A stretch of 64,000 bases of DNA from a virus, in IMG/VR virus record IMGVR_UViG_3300010160_000036, positions 1-64,000 of that record; one strand, 5' to 3'. The translations under genes were made by a program, and so were the position numbers. Positions 16,676-24,405 of the stretch are shown one piece after another (the first letter of the stretch is position 1; the number at the start of each line of letters is the position of its first letter). The notes under the pieces are model-generated. The model ran no database searches. It saw only the letters and a list, made by a program, of their open reading frames with translations, and was not told the origin of the DNA.

Positions 16676-17191
16676 CCATAGTAATTCATTTATCTAATTT
16701 ACGGGTTTCTTTACTTCTCACTAAAAGATGAACTTCGTTCATCTAAGAACTTCACTTCGTTCGTTCTTATATTTGACGGTCTATAATTCTTTTTTACAGT
16801 AAGTAGTTAAAGAGTATATTGCCGATTAGAAGCCATGGTAGTGCTAATCAGCACTACCAATGGTTAAGGACATTTGCCATGACCGTCATCCGTTGTCATT
16901 TTTCTCCCGTTTAATTGCCTATTTGAGACACTAAACGCTACCGGTTGCTCTGTAAAGTTTATGGAGCTGTAGTCAGGTCTATCAATTTATTTCAATTGAC
17001 GCCTACGCAACGCACATTCTATGATTCAAAAATGAAGTCATCATAGACTTGTTGAGGGTTCGCTTTGCCGATTGCCCTCTCGGTATTCCATATGTATCAC
17101 TACATATGCTTACTCTAGATCCGTCAGCACAGCACAATCTGTACAAACTCAAAGAGGTCTCCCAACGGAGACAACAAATTTTTATTTTAAA
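16676..17191. other. 516-bp hairpin-rich non-coding region between convergent genes
   Basis: No credible coding frame is present. Several strong inverted repeats are visible: GATGAAC/GTTCATC (16723-16739), AAGAAC/GTTCTT just after it, and CCAT-GGTAGTGCT/AGCACTACC-ATGG (16833-16863). Further along come ATGATTCA/TGAA-TCAT (17021-17041), GAGGG/CCCTC (17054-17079), CATATGTA/TACATATG (17089-17108) and GTCTCC/GGAGAC (17157-17172). This density suggests a structured RNA, either a stable 3' UTR of the gp26 transcript or an independent RNA. No tRNA cloverleaf, late motif or clear group I intron core was found. Strand and function are unknown. Confidence 0.45.
17157..17186 (+). terminator. Weak candidate terminator (plus strand)
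   Basis: GTCTCC-CAAC-GGAGAC (17157-17172) is followed on the plus strand by AACAAATTTTTATTTT. The U-rich run begins about six bases after the stem, so this is an imperfect intrinsic terminator, but it is well placed to end rightward transcription before the leftward genes. Confidence 0.4.
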
Positions 17192-17761
17192 TTATTGTAA
17201 TGGGGTGCTATCAAACGTGTTGATAAATTGTATGTTTGACTTGGTGTCTGTTGATGTTGAATATGTTTTTAATATATCGGTGTTGTGATTGAAGAAACTG
17301 TCAAACTCGAAAATTGTCCAGTCCCCTTGTTTTTTTGATGTGTAGTATATGAAGTTATCACTAACCCATGTTAGTTTGCTTTGACCAGCAACATAGCGAC
17401 CCTTACGATTAAACTTCATAAACAAAAGATTAATATCGCCTTCGTCAGCTACATCCATGAGTTGGTCTATCCAAGCATCTATTACTTTACAATCACCGGT
17501 AAGTAATAGATGAAAAGGAAAGTCAGCGTAGCTTTTCGCTTCAGCATTGAAATGCTTCCAATCATCAGGTGGAATGATATCACCTTTAAATGATTTAACT
17601 TGATTCTCACTTAGATATTCTTTTCGGTGATTGTTTGTTCCACCGATAAATGCACCGCTGTGTGCAGCCCTAACAAAAGATTCATTATAAGTTTTAGATA
17701 AAAAGTTAGCAACCTCACGTTCAAATGCGTTACCTTTATTTTTACTTTTTGATCCACTCAT
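17192..17761 (-). CDS. PD-(D/E)XK nuclease, Holliday-junction-resolvase-like
   Basis: The 189-residue protein shows the PD-(D/E)XK layout: KNKGNAFEREVANFL with E14, FKGDIIPP with D61, and FNAEAKSY with E74 and K76. It resembles archaeal-type Holliday junction resolvases and phage RecB-like nucleases, which cut branched DNA. The C-terminal part (about 90-189) is not recognised. It overlaps the end of the GIY-YIG gene by 20 bases and lies downstream of gp46/gp47, consistent with recombination or DNA-packaging repair. The exact substrate is inferred. Confidence 0.7.
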   Translation of the reverse strand: MSGSKSKNKGNAFEREVANFLSKTYNESFVRAAHSGAFIGGTNNHRKEYLSENQVKSFKGDIIPPDDWKHFNAEAKSYADFPFHLLLTGDCKVIDAWIDQLMDVADEGDINLLFMKFNRKGRYVAGQSKLTWVSDNFIYYTSKKQGDWTIFEFDSFFNHNTDILKTYSTSTDTKSNIQFINTFDSTPLQ

Positions 17762-18371
17762 TCAATGCCTCTTTGTATAAATTAATATCTTTGTGTATTC
17801 TACTTATCAGTTCCTGATCGCAACCAAACTTTTTTGATAATGTAACATACAATCCATGTGTATATGAAACTTGTTCTAGTTCTTCTATAATTTTTACTTT
17901 TAAGTCAACATTGGTTCTACGTATACTAGCTAAGGTGTATTTACGCTTAGATTCATCTGATCGTTTCTTCCCGACAAGTTGAGCCCTTCTGGTTTCTATA
18001 TGGGTTTCTGTCTGGATAACACCCCTTCGTTGCGTAGACCATAGATGTTTTGTTTTTTCTGTATGACTATATCCGGTATTTCCTTGCTCACCGCCGTCAG
18101 CATAATTAGTAAGTGTTCCTGTTCCTTTAATGATTCTTCCATATTGCTCTATCAATATTTTTTCACGCAATAAAGCTGAATCTTCGGTTTCATGCTCACT
18201 ATCTACCGCAATCACGGGGGACATTCCTGCAAGTTTAATCTCTTTGATAAATTTATTTTTTAGTGGGTTGCCACCCTTCATAGTCACTTTTAACCTTCGC
18301 TTGGCACCCTTACCTACGTAGAATGGTGTATTGTTTCTCGGGTCATGTAAAATATAAACGTACCACATCAT
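17742..18371 (-). CDS. GIY-YIG nuclease domain protein, possible homing endonuclease
   Basis: The 209-residue protein starts MMWYVYILHDP (GIY-equivalent VYI at 5-7) followed by TPFYVGKGAKRRLK (YIG-equivalent YVG). Conserved Arg residues follow, then KILIEQYG with the likely catalytic Glu. The C-terminal half (ETRRAQLVGKKRSDESKRKYTLAS onward, as separate short motifs) resembles DNA-binding modules of freestanding homing nucleases. I placed the start at ATG 18371 because AAAGGA lies just before it. An upstream ATG at 18407 overlaps the late motif GATAAATA at 18398-18405. Its position beside the non-coding hairpin region fits a mobile gene, but no intron is evident. Confidence 0.72.
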   Translation of the reverse strand: MMWYVYILHDPRNNTPFYVGKGAKRRLKVTMKGGNPLKNKFIKEIKLAGMSPVIAVDSEHETEDSALLREKILIEQYGRIIKGTGTLTNYADGGEQGNTGYSHTEKTKHLWSTQRRGVIQTETHIETRRAQLVGKKRSDESKRKYTLASIRRTNVDLKVKIIEELEQVSYTHGLYVTLSKKFGCDQELISRIHKDINLYKEALNEWIKK

Positions 18372-18397
18372 AATATCCTTTGTAAAATATACACAAT

Positions 18398-18405
18398 TAT
18401 TTATC
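18398..18405 (-). promoter_or_regulatory. T4-type late promoter motif GATAAATA
   Basis: GATAAATA on the minus strand lies in the gap between gp46 and the GIY-YIG gene, 27 bases before ATG 18371. Confidence 0.5.
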
Positions 18406-18429
18406 ATAATTTGTATATTTTAGACAGAT

Positions 18430-20502
18430 TTATTCTATATCTACCGCAGTGTTGTATTGCGTAAAACCGTTTTCTTTAATTACCTTAAGGACGCTCGGTA
18501 CACGACCAGCTAGTTCTTCACGATGTGAAACAAGCCAAATAGATTTCTGTCTACGACGGCTCATGTCTTTGAGAATTGCTAGACTGTTCTCAACACCCAT
18601 AGTGTCAAGACCACTGTCAATTAATTCGTCAATGAACAAAGTGTTGATTGGACTATACAATGATTCCCATACATCACGGAAAGCAAAACTTAGTCCAAGA
18701 ATCAGTCTGTTACGTTCTCCCCTCGAAAGGTTATCAAAATCAAGTTCACGACCCAACTCTGTAATTTCAACTTGCAAGTCATTCTTAAAGATAACCTGAT
18801 GTGGTAAACCAATCTTATCTAGGTAGTGAGTTAATCGTGCGTTTAGATAACTCAAGTTCTGGTCAATAATCTTCTTACGAACAAAACTATCTTTGCTAGT
18901 TAACAAATCTAACAAGAACTTCTGATGTTCCATTGTTCTAGTCAATCTGTTAATAGCATCAAAGTCAATTGCTTGTAGAGCCTGTGTCTCCATTTCAATC
19001 ACTTGTTCACTATATGGATCGGTCTCTTGTGATTTGTTATCAATTTGATTCAGTATGTTATCAACTCCACTTGAATGTTTTACCGCTTCTGCTTCTGTGT
19101 CATAATGAGTAACAGGCTGAGTTCCTAAAACAACAGGAGTAATCTCATTTAGTTGTTCACTGAAAGGATTGGACTCTTGTTTCTTGTCTTCATATACTTT
19201 CTTTAAGTTAGCTACATCGCCGCTGTGACGAATAGCTTCTGCTTCTGTTTTATACTTTGGGATAGGTTTGGAACCCAAGCTAGTAACCAATGACTGATTG
19301 CTTGACAATTTATTTTCAAGATCAGCTAACTCAGCACGGGCATTTTCAAGTAGGGTAGTCTTTTCTAATGTAACTTCTAAGTGCTTGTCATCATGGAAGT
19401 CTTGTCCACACGCATAGCACTTATGATCTTCAAGTTCTTTAACTTCCCGAACCAATTTATCAATTAATTTTTTTTCTTTTGTGATACTTTTATTTAGGGT
19501 ATCAATTATGGTTGCTATAGATTTTTGTTCAGCATCATCGTGTAGCCAATCTTTTAAGTTAGACCATGCTTGTAATTCAGCATCAATGTCATACTCATTT
19601 TTCAACAAATAGGCAGTATGTGCCACTGAAACATCACTGTTATGCTTTTGATGCCAAGCAGTAGAACGTGCAATTAATGCATCGTATGCATCTTGTGCTT
19701 CTTTCTGCTTAATCCAAATATTCAAATCTTTATGTGCTTGCAATTCTTTGGCAATATCAATCTTGCTTAGTTCATCGTATTGAAGTGCCAAACTAGTCAA
19801 ATCATCATCGTGTTTTCTCAACCACAATGTTTGTCTACGCTTCAATGCATCAATTTGTTCTTTAACACGTTTGTTAGCTTCTTCAATAGCTTTAACTCTA
19901 AATTCTTCACTTTGAATATCATCTTTGCTACGGCGAATCATCTCTTTGATGATTTCAGCCTTCTCGCTTAACAACGTAATACCCATCAATTGTTCAATGA
20001 TATCTTTCTGTTCATTATTCTTTAATGCTAAGAATGGTTCACTATATGTGTTTAGTACAACGATGTGCCGGAACATGTCTGCTGACATGTTAATAACTTT
20101 TTCAATTGCTAATTGAGTTTCTTTGTTCTCACCTTGTTGATCCTCAGTAGTTTTTGACTGAACATCATTAACGTAGAACTTGAGAATGTTTGGCTTACGG
20201 CCACGCTCAATCTTATAGTTAGTACCATTGACATTGAATGTCAATGTAACCAGCATACCCTTACCATTTGTACGATTAACTAAATTATCTTTACGAATAT
20301 TGTTAATGGGTGTACCAAACAATGCATAGGATAGTCCTTGAATTAATGTAGTCTTACCTGTACCATTTCTAGCACCATCACCACCTAAGTCTAGGTTCTC
20401 ACCTAGAATCAGTGTTAAGTCTTTCTTGTCAAAGTCTACTGCTTGTGTTACTGCGCCGATACTTAAAAAATTGCGTAATGTTATGTCTTGGAGGGTAATC
20501 AT
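18430..20502 (-). CDS. 46: Recombination endonuclease subunit gp46 (SbcC/Rad50-like ATPase)
   Basis: This 690-residue SMC-type ATPase pairs with gp47 to resect DNA ends for recombination-dependent replication and host DNA degradation. Visible features are a Walker A motif (GARNGTGKTT, 43-52) preceded by an insertion GENLDLGGD, two coiled-coil arms, and a zinc hook C362-Y-A-C365. Near the C-terminus are an ABC signature (LSRGERNRLILGL) and Walker B (LFIDELIDSGLD). It is longer than T4 gp46 (560) because of longer coiled coils. Its start overlaps the gp47 stop by four bases (ATGA), indicating translational coupling. Confidence 0.95.
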   Translation of the reverse strand: MITLQDITLRNFLSIGAVTQAVDFDKKDLTLILGENLDLGGDGARNGTGKTTLIQGLSYALFGTPINNIRKDNLVNRTNGKGMLVTLTFNVNGTNYKIERGRKPNILKFYVNDVQSKTTEDQQGENKETQLAIEKVINMSADMFRHIVVLNTYSEPFLALKNNEQKDIIEQLMGITLLSEKAEIIKEMIRRSKDDIQSEEFRVKAIEEANKRVKEQIDALKRRQTLWLRKHDDDLTSLALQYDELSKIDIAKELQAHKDLNIWIKQKEAQDAYDALIARSTAWHQKHNSDVSVAHTAYLLKNEYDIDAELQAWSNLKDWLHDDAEQKSIATIIDTLNKSITKEKKLIDKLVREVKELEDHKCYACGQDFHDDKHLEVTLEKTTLLENARAELADLENKLSSNQSLVTSLGSKPIPKYKTEAEAIRHSGDVANLKKVYEDKKQESNPFSEQLNEITPVVLGTQPVTHYDTEAEAVKHSSGVDNILNQIDNKSQETDPYSEQVIEMETQALQAIDFDAINRLTRTMEHQKFLLDLLTSKDSFVRKKIIDQNLSYLNARLTHYLDKIGLPHQVIFKNDLQVEITELGRELDFDNLSRGERNRLILGLSFAFRDVWESLYSPINTLFIDELIDSGLDTMGVENSLAILKDMSRRRQKSIWLVSHREELAGRVPSVLKVIKENGFTQYNTAVDIE

Positions 20503-21515
20503 AGGTTATTATAAATGTCCAAAAGAATCTTCTTATCAAAATTATTTGATTCAATACTGTTAATTTGGTCAATGATGATTTGGTCTACACTTTCAAACTT
20601 TAACCCATCTGCTGTTTGACCATTTTCATTTGTTTCTAATTTCATTGGTATCAATGCCATCTCTCTTAGTTTATGTTCTGGTATCCATGTCTCACGTAAG
20701 AAGTTTGCTTCCTCATATGAGATTTCAATATCAAGATGTACTCTAACATATGAGTCAATCAATAGCAAGCCCTCAGGGTTTTCTAATATATCACTTAATC
20801 TATGAACACGAAACACAGGTTGTCGTGGCCATGTATGAAACACAGGTTCAGTTCCCCATTCTAATATCATCATGCCACGCGCATCATCACCTGCATCAGC
20901 ATAGTTATGTGGGAAAGCATTACCGATGTACCAGATGTTCTTTCGTGCTTGGCGTTTGTGAAAGTGACCACTGAATACTTTTTCAAAACCACTCAATTGA
21001 TTTTCATTAATCTCACCGTGATCGGGCATTTCTACCATAGCGTTCATGTGAAAATAAGGTAATTCAAAATGACCAAACATATATTTGCCACTCATCTTTT
21101 GTAGTTTCTTGTAATCATCTTGTACAAGCCAAGGGGCAATGACTACATCTCCTTTGCTAAAGAAGTTATTGATGATTTTAACGTTTGGTAAATGTTTAGC
21201 CCACTCAACACTATGAATGTCCCTGCGGTCACGATAATAAAGATCGTGGTTGCCTGGGATAAAATATACAGTATCAAAGTTAGCACTTAGTTTCTCCAAG
21301 GCCTGTAGCCCAAATTGTAATGTATGAATGTTAATACTTGCACGATGGTGATTGTAATCGCCCAAGAAGAAACAGGTTTCACAACCTTCACTCTTTGCTT
21401 TAGCAATAAACCAATCTACGAAATCGGCACAGTCTTGATTGTGTTGTAAGCTGTTTGACTTCAATCCAAAATGAATATCAGTGAACACAGCGGCTTTTTT
21501 GAATAGGTTACTCAT
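20499..21515 (-). CDS. 47: Recombination endonuclease subunit gp47 (SbcD/Mre11-like)
   Basis: The 338-residue calcineurin-fold nuclease carries the metal-binding motifs of Mre11: FTDIHFG (D13, H15), FFLGDYNHHR, FIPGNHDLYYRD, FGHFELPYF and FSGHFHKRQ. It forms the exonuclease complex with gp46, encoded immediately downstream with a four-base overlap. Length equals that of T4 gp47 (about 339). A host-type promoter with -35 TTGCTT, 17-base spacer and -10 TATAAT lies directly upstream, consistent with early or middle expression, unlike the surrounding late-type genes. Confidence 0.95.
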   Translation of the reverse strand: MSNLFKKAAVFTDIHFGLKSNSLQHNQDCADFVDWFIAKAKSEGCETCFFLGDYNHHRASINIHTLQFGLQALEKLSANFDTVYFIPGNHDLYYRDRRDIHSVEWAKHLPNVKIINNFFSKGDVVIAPWLVQDDYKKLQKMSGKYMFGHFELPYFHMNAMVEMPDHGEINENQLSGFEKVFSGHFHKRQARKNIWYIGNAFPHNYADAGDDARGMMILEWGTEPVFHTWPRQPVFRVHRLSDILENPEGLLLIDSYVRVHLDIEISYEEANFLRETWIPEHKLREMALIPMKLETNENGQTADGLKFESVDQIIIDQINSIESNNFDKKILLDIYNNL

Positions 21516-21521
21516 GTGCTT

Positions 21522-21550
21522 ATTATATAGATGTTATTTGATAAAAGCAA
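21522..21550 (-). promoter_or_regulatory. Host sigma-70-type promoter for gp47-gp46
   Basis: On the minus strand TTGCTT (21545-21550) and TATAAT (21522-21527) are separated by exactly 17 bases. The promoter ends seven bases before the gp47 start, giving a very short leader. Confidence 0.6.
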
Positions 21551-21552
21551 TA

Positions 21553-22116
21553 TTATTGGTTAAATGTTTTATTAAAAAGATTAGTAGCGGTATCCCAATC
21601 ATAGTTATTTTTAAATCGCACACTTATGCATGTCCTACGACCGTTACCGGAAGAAATGGAATGTGGTATATCAGTTCTAACTAATGTCACGAAATCATTA
21701 ATTGAATGTTCAGCTTCTAATGATAGTTCTGCCATAGTAAAATTCATATATGGGGTATTCCCTGCACTAAGTAGAATTTTTTTTTCTAGCCACGGCAATC
21801 TACGAGTATACCATCGCATTGTACTAGGAACGTCAGTACTATCATCAAATACAATATTCAACCCATAATGAATATATACCAGTTCCTCATTAATTAATGC
21901 AACATCAACGTGTGCAAAATTATGGTTTAGATGATTAATTTTATTAAAAATCATCACTCCCAAAATTTCTGAAATGGTTGACAATTTGTCTACAAAAGCG
22001 GGAGTAAATATCTCAGTAAGATAATCACTACCTCTCCATTTAACTACATCTGTTGGTCTAACCCAAGATGGATTAATTACATCAAACTTTTTAAGATTTA
22101 ATGGTAAAAAGCACAT
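21553..22116 (-). CDS. 2-oxoglutarate/Fe(II) oxygenase-like (Asp/Asn hydroxylase-type) protein
   Basis: The 187-residue protein contains AHVDVAL (H69, D71), then LVRTDIPHSI (H152) and GRRTCISVRF (R161, R167). This HxD...H...R order and spacing fits the double-stranded beta-helix fold of Fe(II)/2-oxoglutarate hydroxylases, notably the aspartyl/asparaginyl hydroxylase type. The substrate is unknown and could be a protein side chain. I chose ATG 22116, eight bases after the gp55 stop. The frame extends to GTG 22152 inside gp55, but that adds residues unlikely to be part of the fold. It lies between the late sigma gene and gp47. Family assignment is by motif only. Confidence 0.5.
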   Translation of the reverse strand: MCFLPLNLKKFDVINPSWVRPTDVVKWRGSDYLTEIFTPAFVDKLSTISEILGVMIFNKINHLNHNFAHVDVALINEELVYIHYGLNIVFDDSTDVPSTMRWYTRRLPWLEKKILLSAGNTPYMNFTMAELSLEAEHSINDFVTLVRTDIPHSISSGNGRRTCISVRFKNNYDWDTATNLFNKTFNQ

Positions 22117-22123
22117 TGCAAAA

Positions 22124-23029
22124 TTATTCTTCGTATGTGACTGACACTCCACCAGAGCCTTGACGGCTCCAACTTGGGTTTAGTCCGTTGATTTCTAAGA
22201 TATCATCTCTAATGTTTTGATTGCGCTTTTCTGTGTTTAGTACACGACAGAAACTATTAGTGATAGCTGCTGTATAGTAGGCAAATGGATTAGCACTCTT
22301 TGCCTCATTGAACCTTAACCCAACATATGTAAGTTGTAAGATAGCACTGTTACGCATTTCATCATTGTATGTGTATCCACGCCAATTATATTTCATGGCA
22401 TATTTTTCACACATCATAATATACATACGGGCTAGTTTGTTTGTGACCTGACCATGATCTTTACTAAACTCACCGTTTTCTAGATCACCTCTCCAATGAC
22501 TTTTACCTACGCAATAGAATGTATTGTTACTATCAATTTTGTAATGCTGAAATGGGGGAAAATTAACCTTGACATGAACCATGTCATCAATCTCTGCTTT
22601 GGTTGTTTTATCTTCTAAGTCGGCAAAGATTTCATCTGGGTCAGGTTCTTCAAATTCAAAGATATCTTTTGCTGTTTTCTTTTTAACTGTCTTGCGGGGT
22701 TGTTTTGGCGCTACCGGTACATGATCCCAATTCATTACACGAAAAATTAAATCTGTAACTAATATAGAGTCTGGGCTAACTGCATCTTTAGAGCCCTGCT
22801 CTAAACTAAGACGCAATGCTCTGGTTTCTTTTGCTTGCTGAATGGATTCTGGACTAAAAGCATATTCTAAACTCTCGTTGATTGGGGCTTGAGGCATGTC
22901 TACTATAAAGTCGTAGCGATGATATTCCGGTTGTGAAAAGTGACAATAAGTAGTTTTGCTTTCGTGAATTTCTTTTAGAATGTCTTTATTATTTAGGTAA
23001 TTGACAGGTTTTCTTGATGGTAGGGACAT
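22124..23029 (-). CDS. 55: Late-transcription sigma factor gp55
   Basis: gp55 directs host RNA polymerase to T4-type late promoters together with the sliding clamp. The N-terminus has PVNYLNNKDILKEIHESK (about 8-25). The sigma-2-like core is near the C-terminus: LARMYIMMCEKYAMKYNW, YTYNDEMRNSAILQLTYVGL and AKSANPFAYYTAAITNSF, ending in NTEKRNQNIRDDIL. About 150 residues are inserted between these parts, making the protein 301 residues against 185 in T4. The insertion includes a Lys-rich and an acidic stretch and is usual in marine relatives as I recall them. GGAG precedes the start. Both a host-type promoter (23054-23082) and a late motif (23119-23126) lie upstream. Confidence 0.88.
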   Translation of the reverse strand: MSLPSRKPVNYLNNKDILKEIHESKTTYCHFSQPEYHRYDFIVDMPQAPINESLEYAFSPESIQQAKETRALRLSLEQGSKDAVSPDSILVTDLIFRVMNWDHVPVAPKQPRKTVKKKTAKDIFEFEEPDPDEIFADLEDKTTKAEIDDMVHVKVNFPPFQHYKIDSNNTFYCVGKSHWRGDLENGEFSKDHGQVTNKLARMYIMMCEKYAMKYNWRGYTYNDEMRNSAILQLTYVGLRFNEAKSANPFAYYTAAITNSFCRVLNTEKRNQNIRDDILEINGLNPSWSRQGSGGVSVTYEE

Positions 23030-23053
23030 AGTTCTCCGTTATTATGTTGATTG

Positions 23054-23082
23054 ATTATAGCATGACTGTTGCAGAATAGCAA
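23054..23082 (-). promoter_or_regulatory. Host sigma-70-type promoter for gp55
   Basis: On the minus strand TTGCTA (23077-23082), a 17-base spacer and a perfect TATAAT (23054-23059) lie about 25 bases before ATG 23029. This gives gp55 a route to expression before late transcription begins. Confidence 0.65.
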
Positions 23083-23118
23083 CTATTTTTTGAGATATAG
23101 GGTAAAAACAGCTCTTTT

Positions 23119-23126
23119 TTATTTAG
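23119..23126 (-). promoter_or_regulatory. T4-type late promoter motif CTAAATAA toward gp55
   Basis: CTAAATAA on the minus strand abuts the rightward motif; together they form the palindrome TATTTAGCTAAATA (23120-23133). It could allow late-phase autoregulation of gp55. Confidence 0.5.
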
Positions 23127-23134
23127 CTAAATAT
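23127..23134 (+). promoter_or_regulatory. T4-type late promoter motif CTAAATAT toward the baseplate module
   Basis: CTAAATAT lies 21 bases before ATG 23156, with AAGGA between. It is the right half of a divergent palindromic promoter element. Confidence 0.6.
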
Positions 23135-23155
23135 AAGTAAGGATAACAACATATT

Positions 23156-24094
23156 ATGGCAACACAACCAATAGACCCTACAATTGATGTTAATAACGGA
23201 GCAATTGGATTGGGAGTACCCACATCAGTAATTGAAAACGTCAACCCGTCGGGTAATGCCATTGGCATACAATTGGATTCAGCACGATCAACAGCTACAT
23301 ATCAAGACACTCAAAATTTTCAACAAGCAAAAGACTGGCGTGTTAGAATAAGTTTGGCACCAGGTGCAAATTATTTATACAGAGTAGCTGACAGAGCAAA
23401 TGCAGGTATACTTGGACCATTAATAGAAACCGATGGGGTAATTTTCCCCTACACACCAAACATATCAGTATCATATGTTGCAGGGTATGATTCTAGTGAG
23501 TTAGTCCATAGTAACTACAAAGTTTATCAGTATAAAGGTAGTAGTGTTGATTCTGTAACTATAACAGGTGATTTTACAGCACAAGATTCAAATGAAGCAG
23601 ATTATTTGTTAGCAGTTATTCATTTTTTCCGAAGCGTTACTAAAATGTTTTATGGTCAAGATGAAAATCCAAAGAACGGCGTTCCCCCACCATTATGCTA
23701 TCTGACAGGATTTGGTGCATATCAATTTGATAATCACCCAATGGTAATAACTAATTTTACTTATAACACACCAACTGATGTAGATTATATTCGCGCCGGT
23801 AGTCAAACTAATAATCCTGGACAAAATGTAGGGCAACAAGCCCCTGTAGTAAATAGTACATTAAGACTTAGTAGATTGAGTCAATCAGGGTTAATATCTC
23901 AACCCCCTAACTTCTCAACCCCAAATGTGTTAATTAATAGTGATGCAACATATGTGCCTACAAAAGTAAGTATATCTATTACTGCTACACCAATTGTATC
24001 ACGTGATGATATCAGTAATAACTTTAGTTTAAGAGATTATGCAACTGGTGGACTACTAAGAGGAAGTATAAACAATAGTGGAGGTATCTGGTAA
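23156..24094 (+). CDS. Baseplate-tail tube junction protein (gp48/gp54-type candidate)
   Basis: The 312-residue protein has a conserved core: KDWRVRISLAPGANYLYR (about 59-76), DGVIFPYTPNISVSYVAGYD (about 93-112), ADYLLAVIHFFRSVTKMFYG (about 152-171) and the PPPLCYLTGFGAYQF and ADVDYIRAG-like segments. I recognise this family from baseplate clusters of cyanophage-type myoviruses, where it is annotated as tail-tube/baseplate junction gp48 or as a virion structural protein. It would cap the baseplate and initiate tube polymerisation. The choice between gp48 and gp54 is not settled from sequence alone. Its stop overlaps the gp53 start (TAATG). Confidence 0.65.
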   Translation: MATQPIDPTIDVNNGAIGLGVPTSVIENVNPSGNAIGIQLDSARSTATYQDTQNFQQAKDWRVRISLAPGANYLYRVADRANAGILGPLIETDGVIFPYTPNISVSYVAGYDSSELVHSNYKVYQYKGSSVDSVTITGDFTAQDSNEADYLLAVIHFFRSVTKMFYGQDENPKNGVPPPLCYLTGFGAYQFDNHPMVITNFTYNTPTDVDYIRAGSQTNNPGQNVGQQAPVVNSTLRLSRLSQSGLISQPPNFSTPNVLINSDATYVPTKVSISITATPIVSRDDISNNFSLRDYATGGLLRGSINNSGGIW

Positions 24095-24405
24095 TGTCAA
24101 ATAATATTTTATATCCGCAATCTAGCCCCTATAATAATACAGGAGTTGTCAATCAAAGCTTCTTAGATATCATGGTGAATAGACCAATACCTAAATTACC
24201 AGACGACAAATATTGGGAAATTACTTCTATCTACAATCTACGTCCTGATTTATTGGCATATGACTTATATGGTAATTCAAGACTATGGTGGGTTTTTGCA
24301 AATAGAAACCCAAATACATTATTAGATCCATTGTTTGATTTTGTCACAGGTACTGGTATCTATATACCGTTGAATAGTACATTAACACAATCATTGGGAG
24401 TATAA
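24094..24405 (+). CDS. 53: Baseplate wedge protein gp53
   Basis: The 103-residue protein fits the conserved N-terminal domain of gp53: PDDKYWEITSIYNLRPDLLA (about 38-57), YDLYGNSRLWWVFANRNPN and DPLFDFVTGTGIYIPLNSTL, a LysM-like arrangement. T4 gp53 has 196 residues, so the C-terminal extension is absent here. It is translationally coupled to both neighbours (TAATG at the start, TAAATG at the end). Confidence 0.85.
   Translation: MSNNILYPQSSPYNNTGVVNQSFLDIMVNRPIPKLPDDKYWEITSIYNLRPDLLAYDLYGNSRLWWVFANRNPNTLLDPLFDFVTGTGIYIPLNSTLTQSLGV

Noticed and set aside
17041-17090. tRNA-like 3' end (GGTTCG... CCA)
   Set aside because: The putative T-arm loop is far too long and no acceptor, D or anticodon arms fit.
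16676-17191. Group I intron
   Set aside because: Some fragments (GAGACACTAAACG, GTAGTC) recall conserved intron elements, but I could not pair a convincing P7 core, and the flanking gene ends with its normal conserved C-terminus rather than being interrupted.
17049-17288. 79-residue rightward frame in the hairpin region
   Set aside because: Begins with a non-ATG codon, has no ribosome site, crosses hairpins and runs into the end of the opposing nuclease gene.
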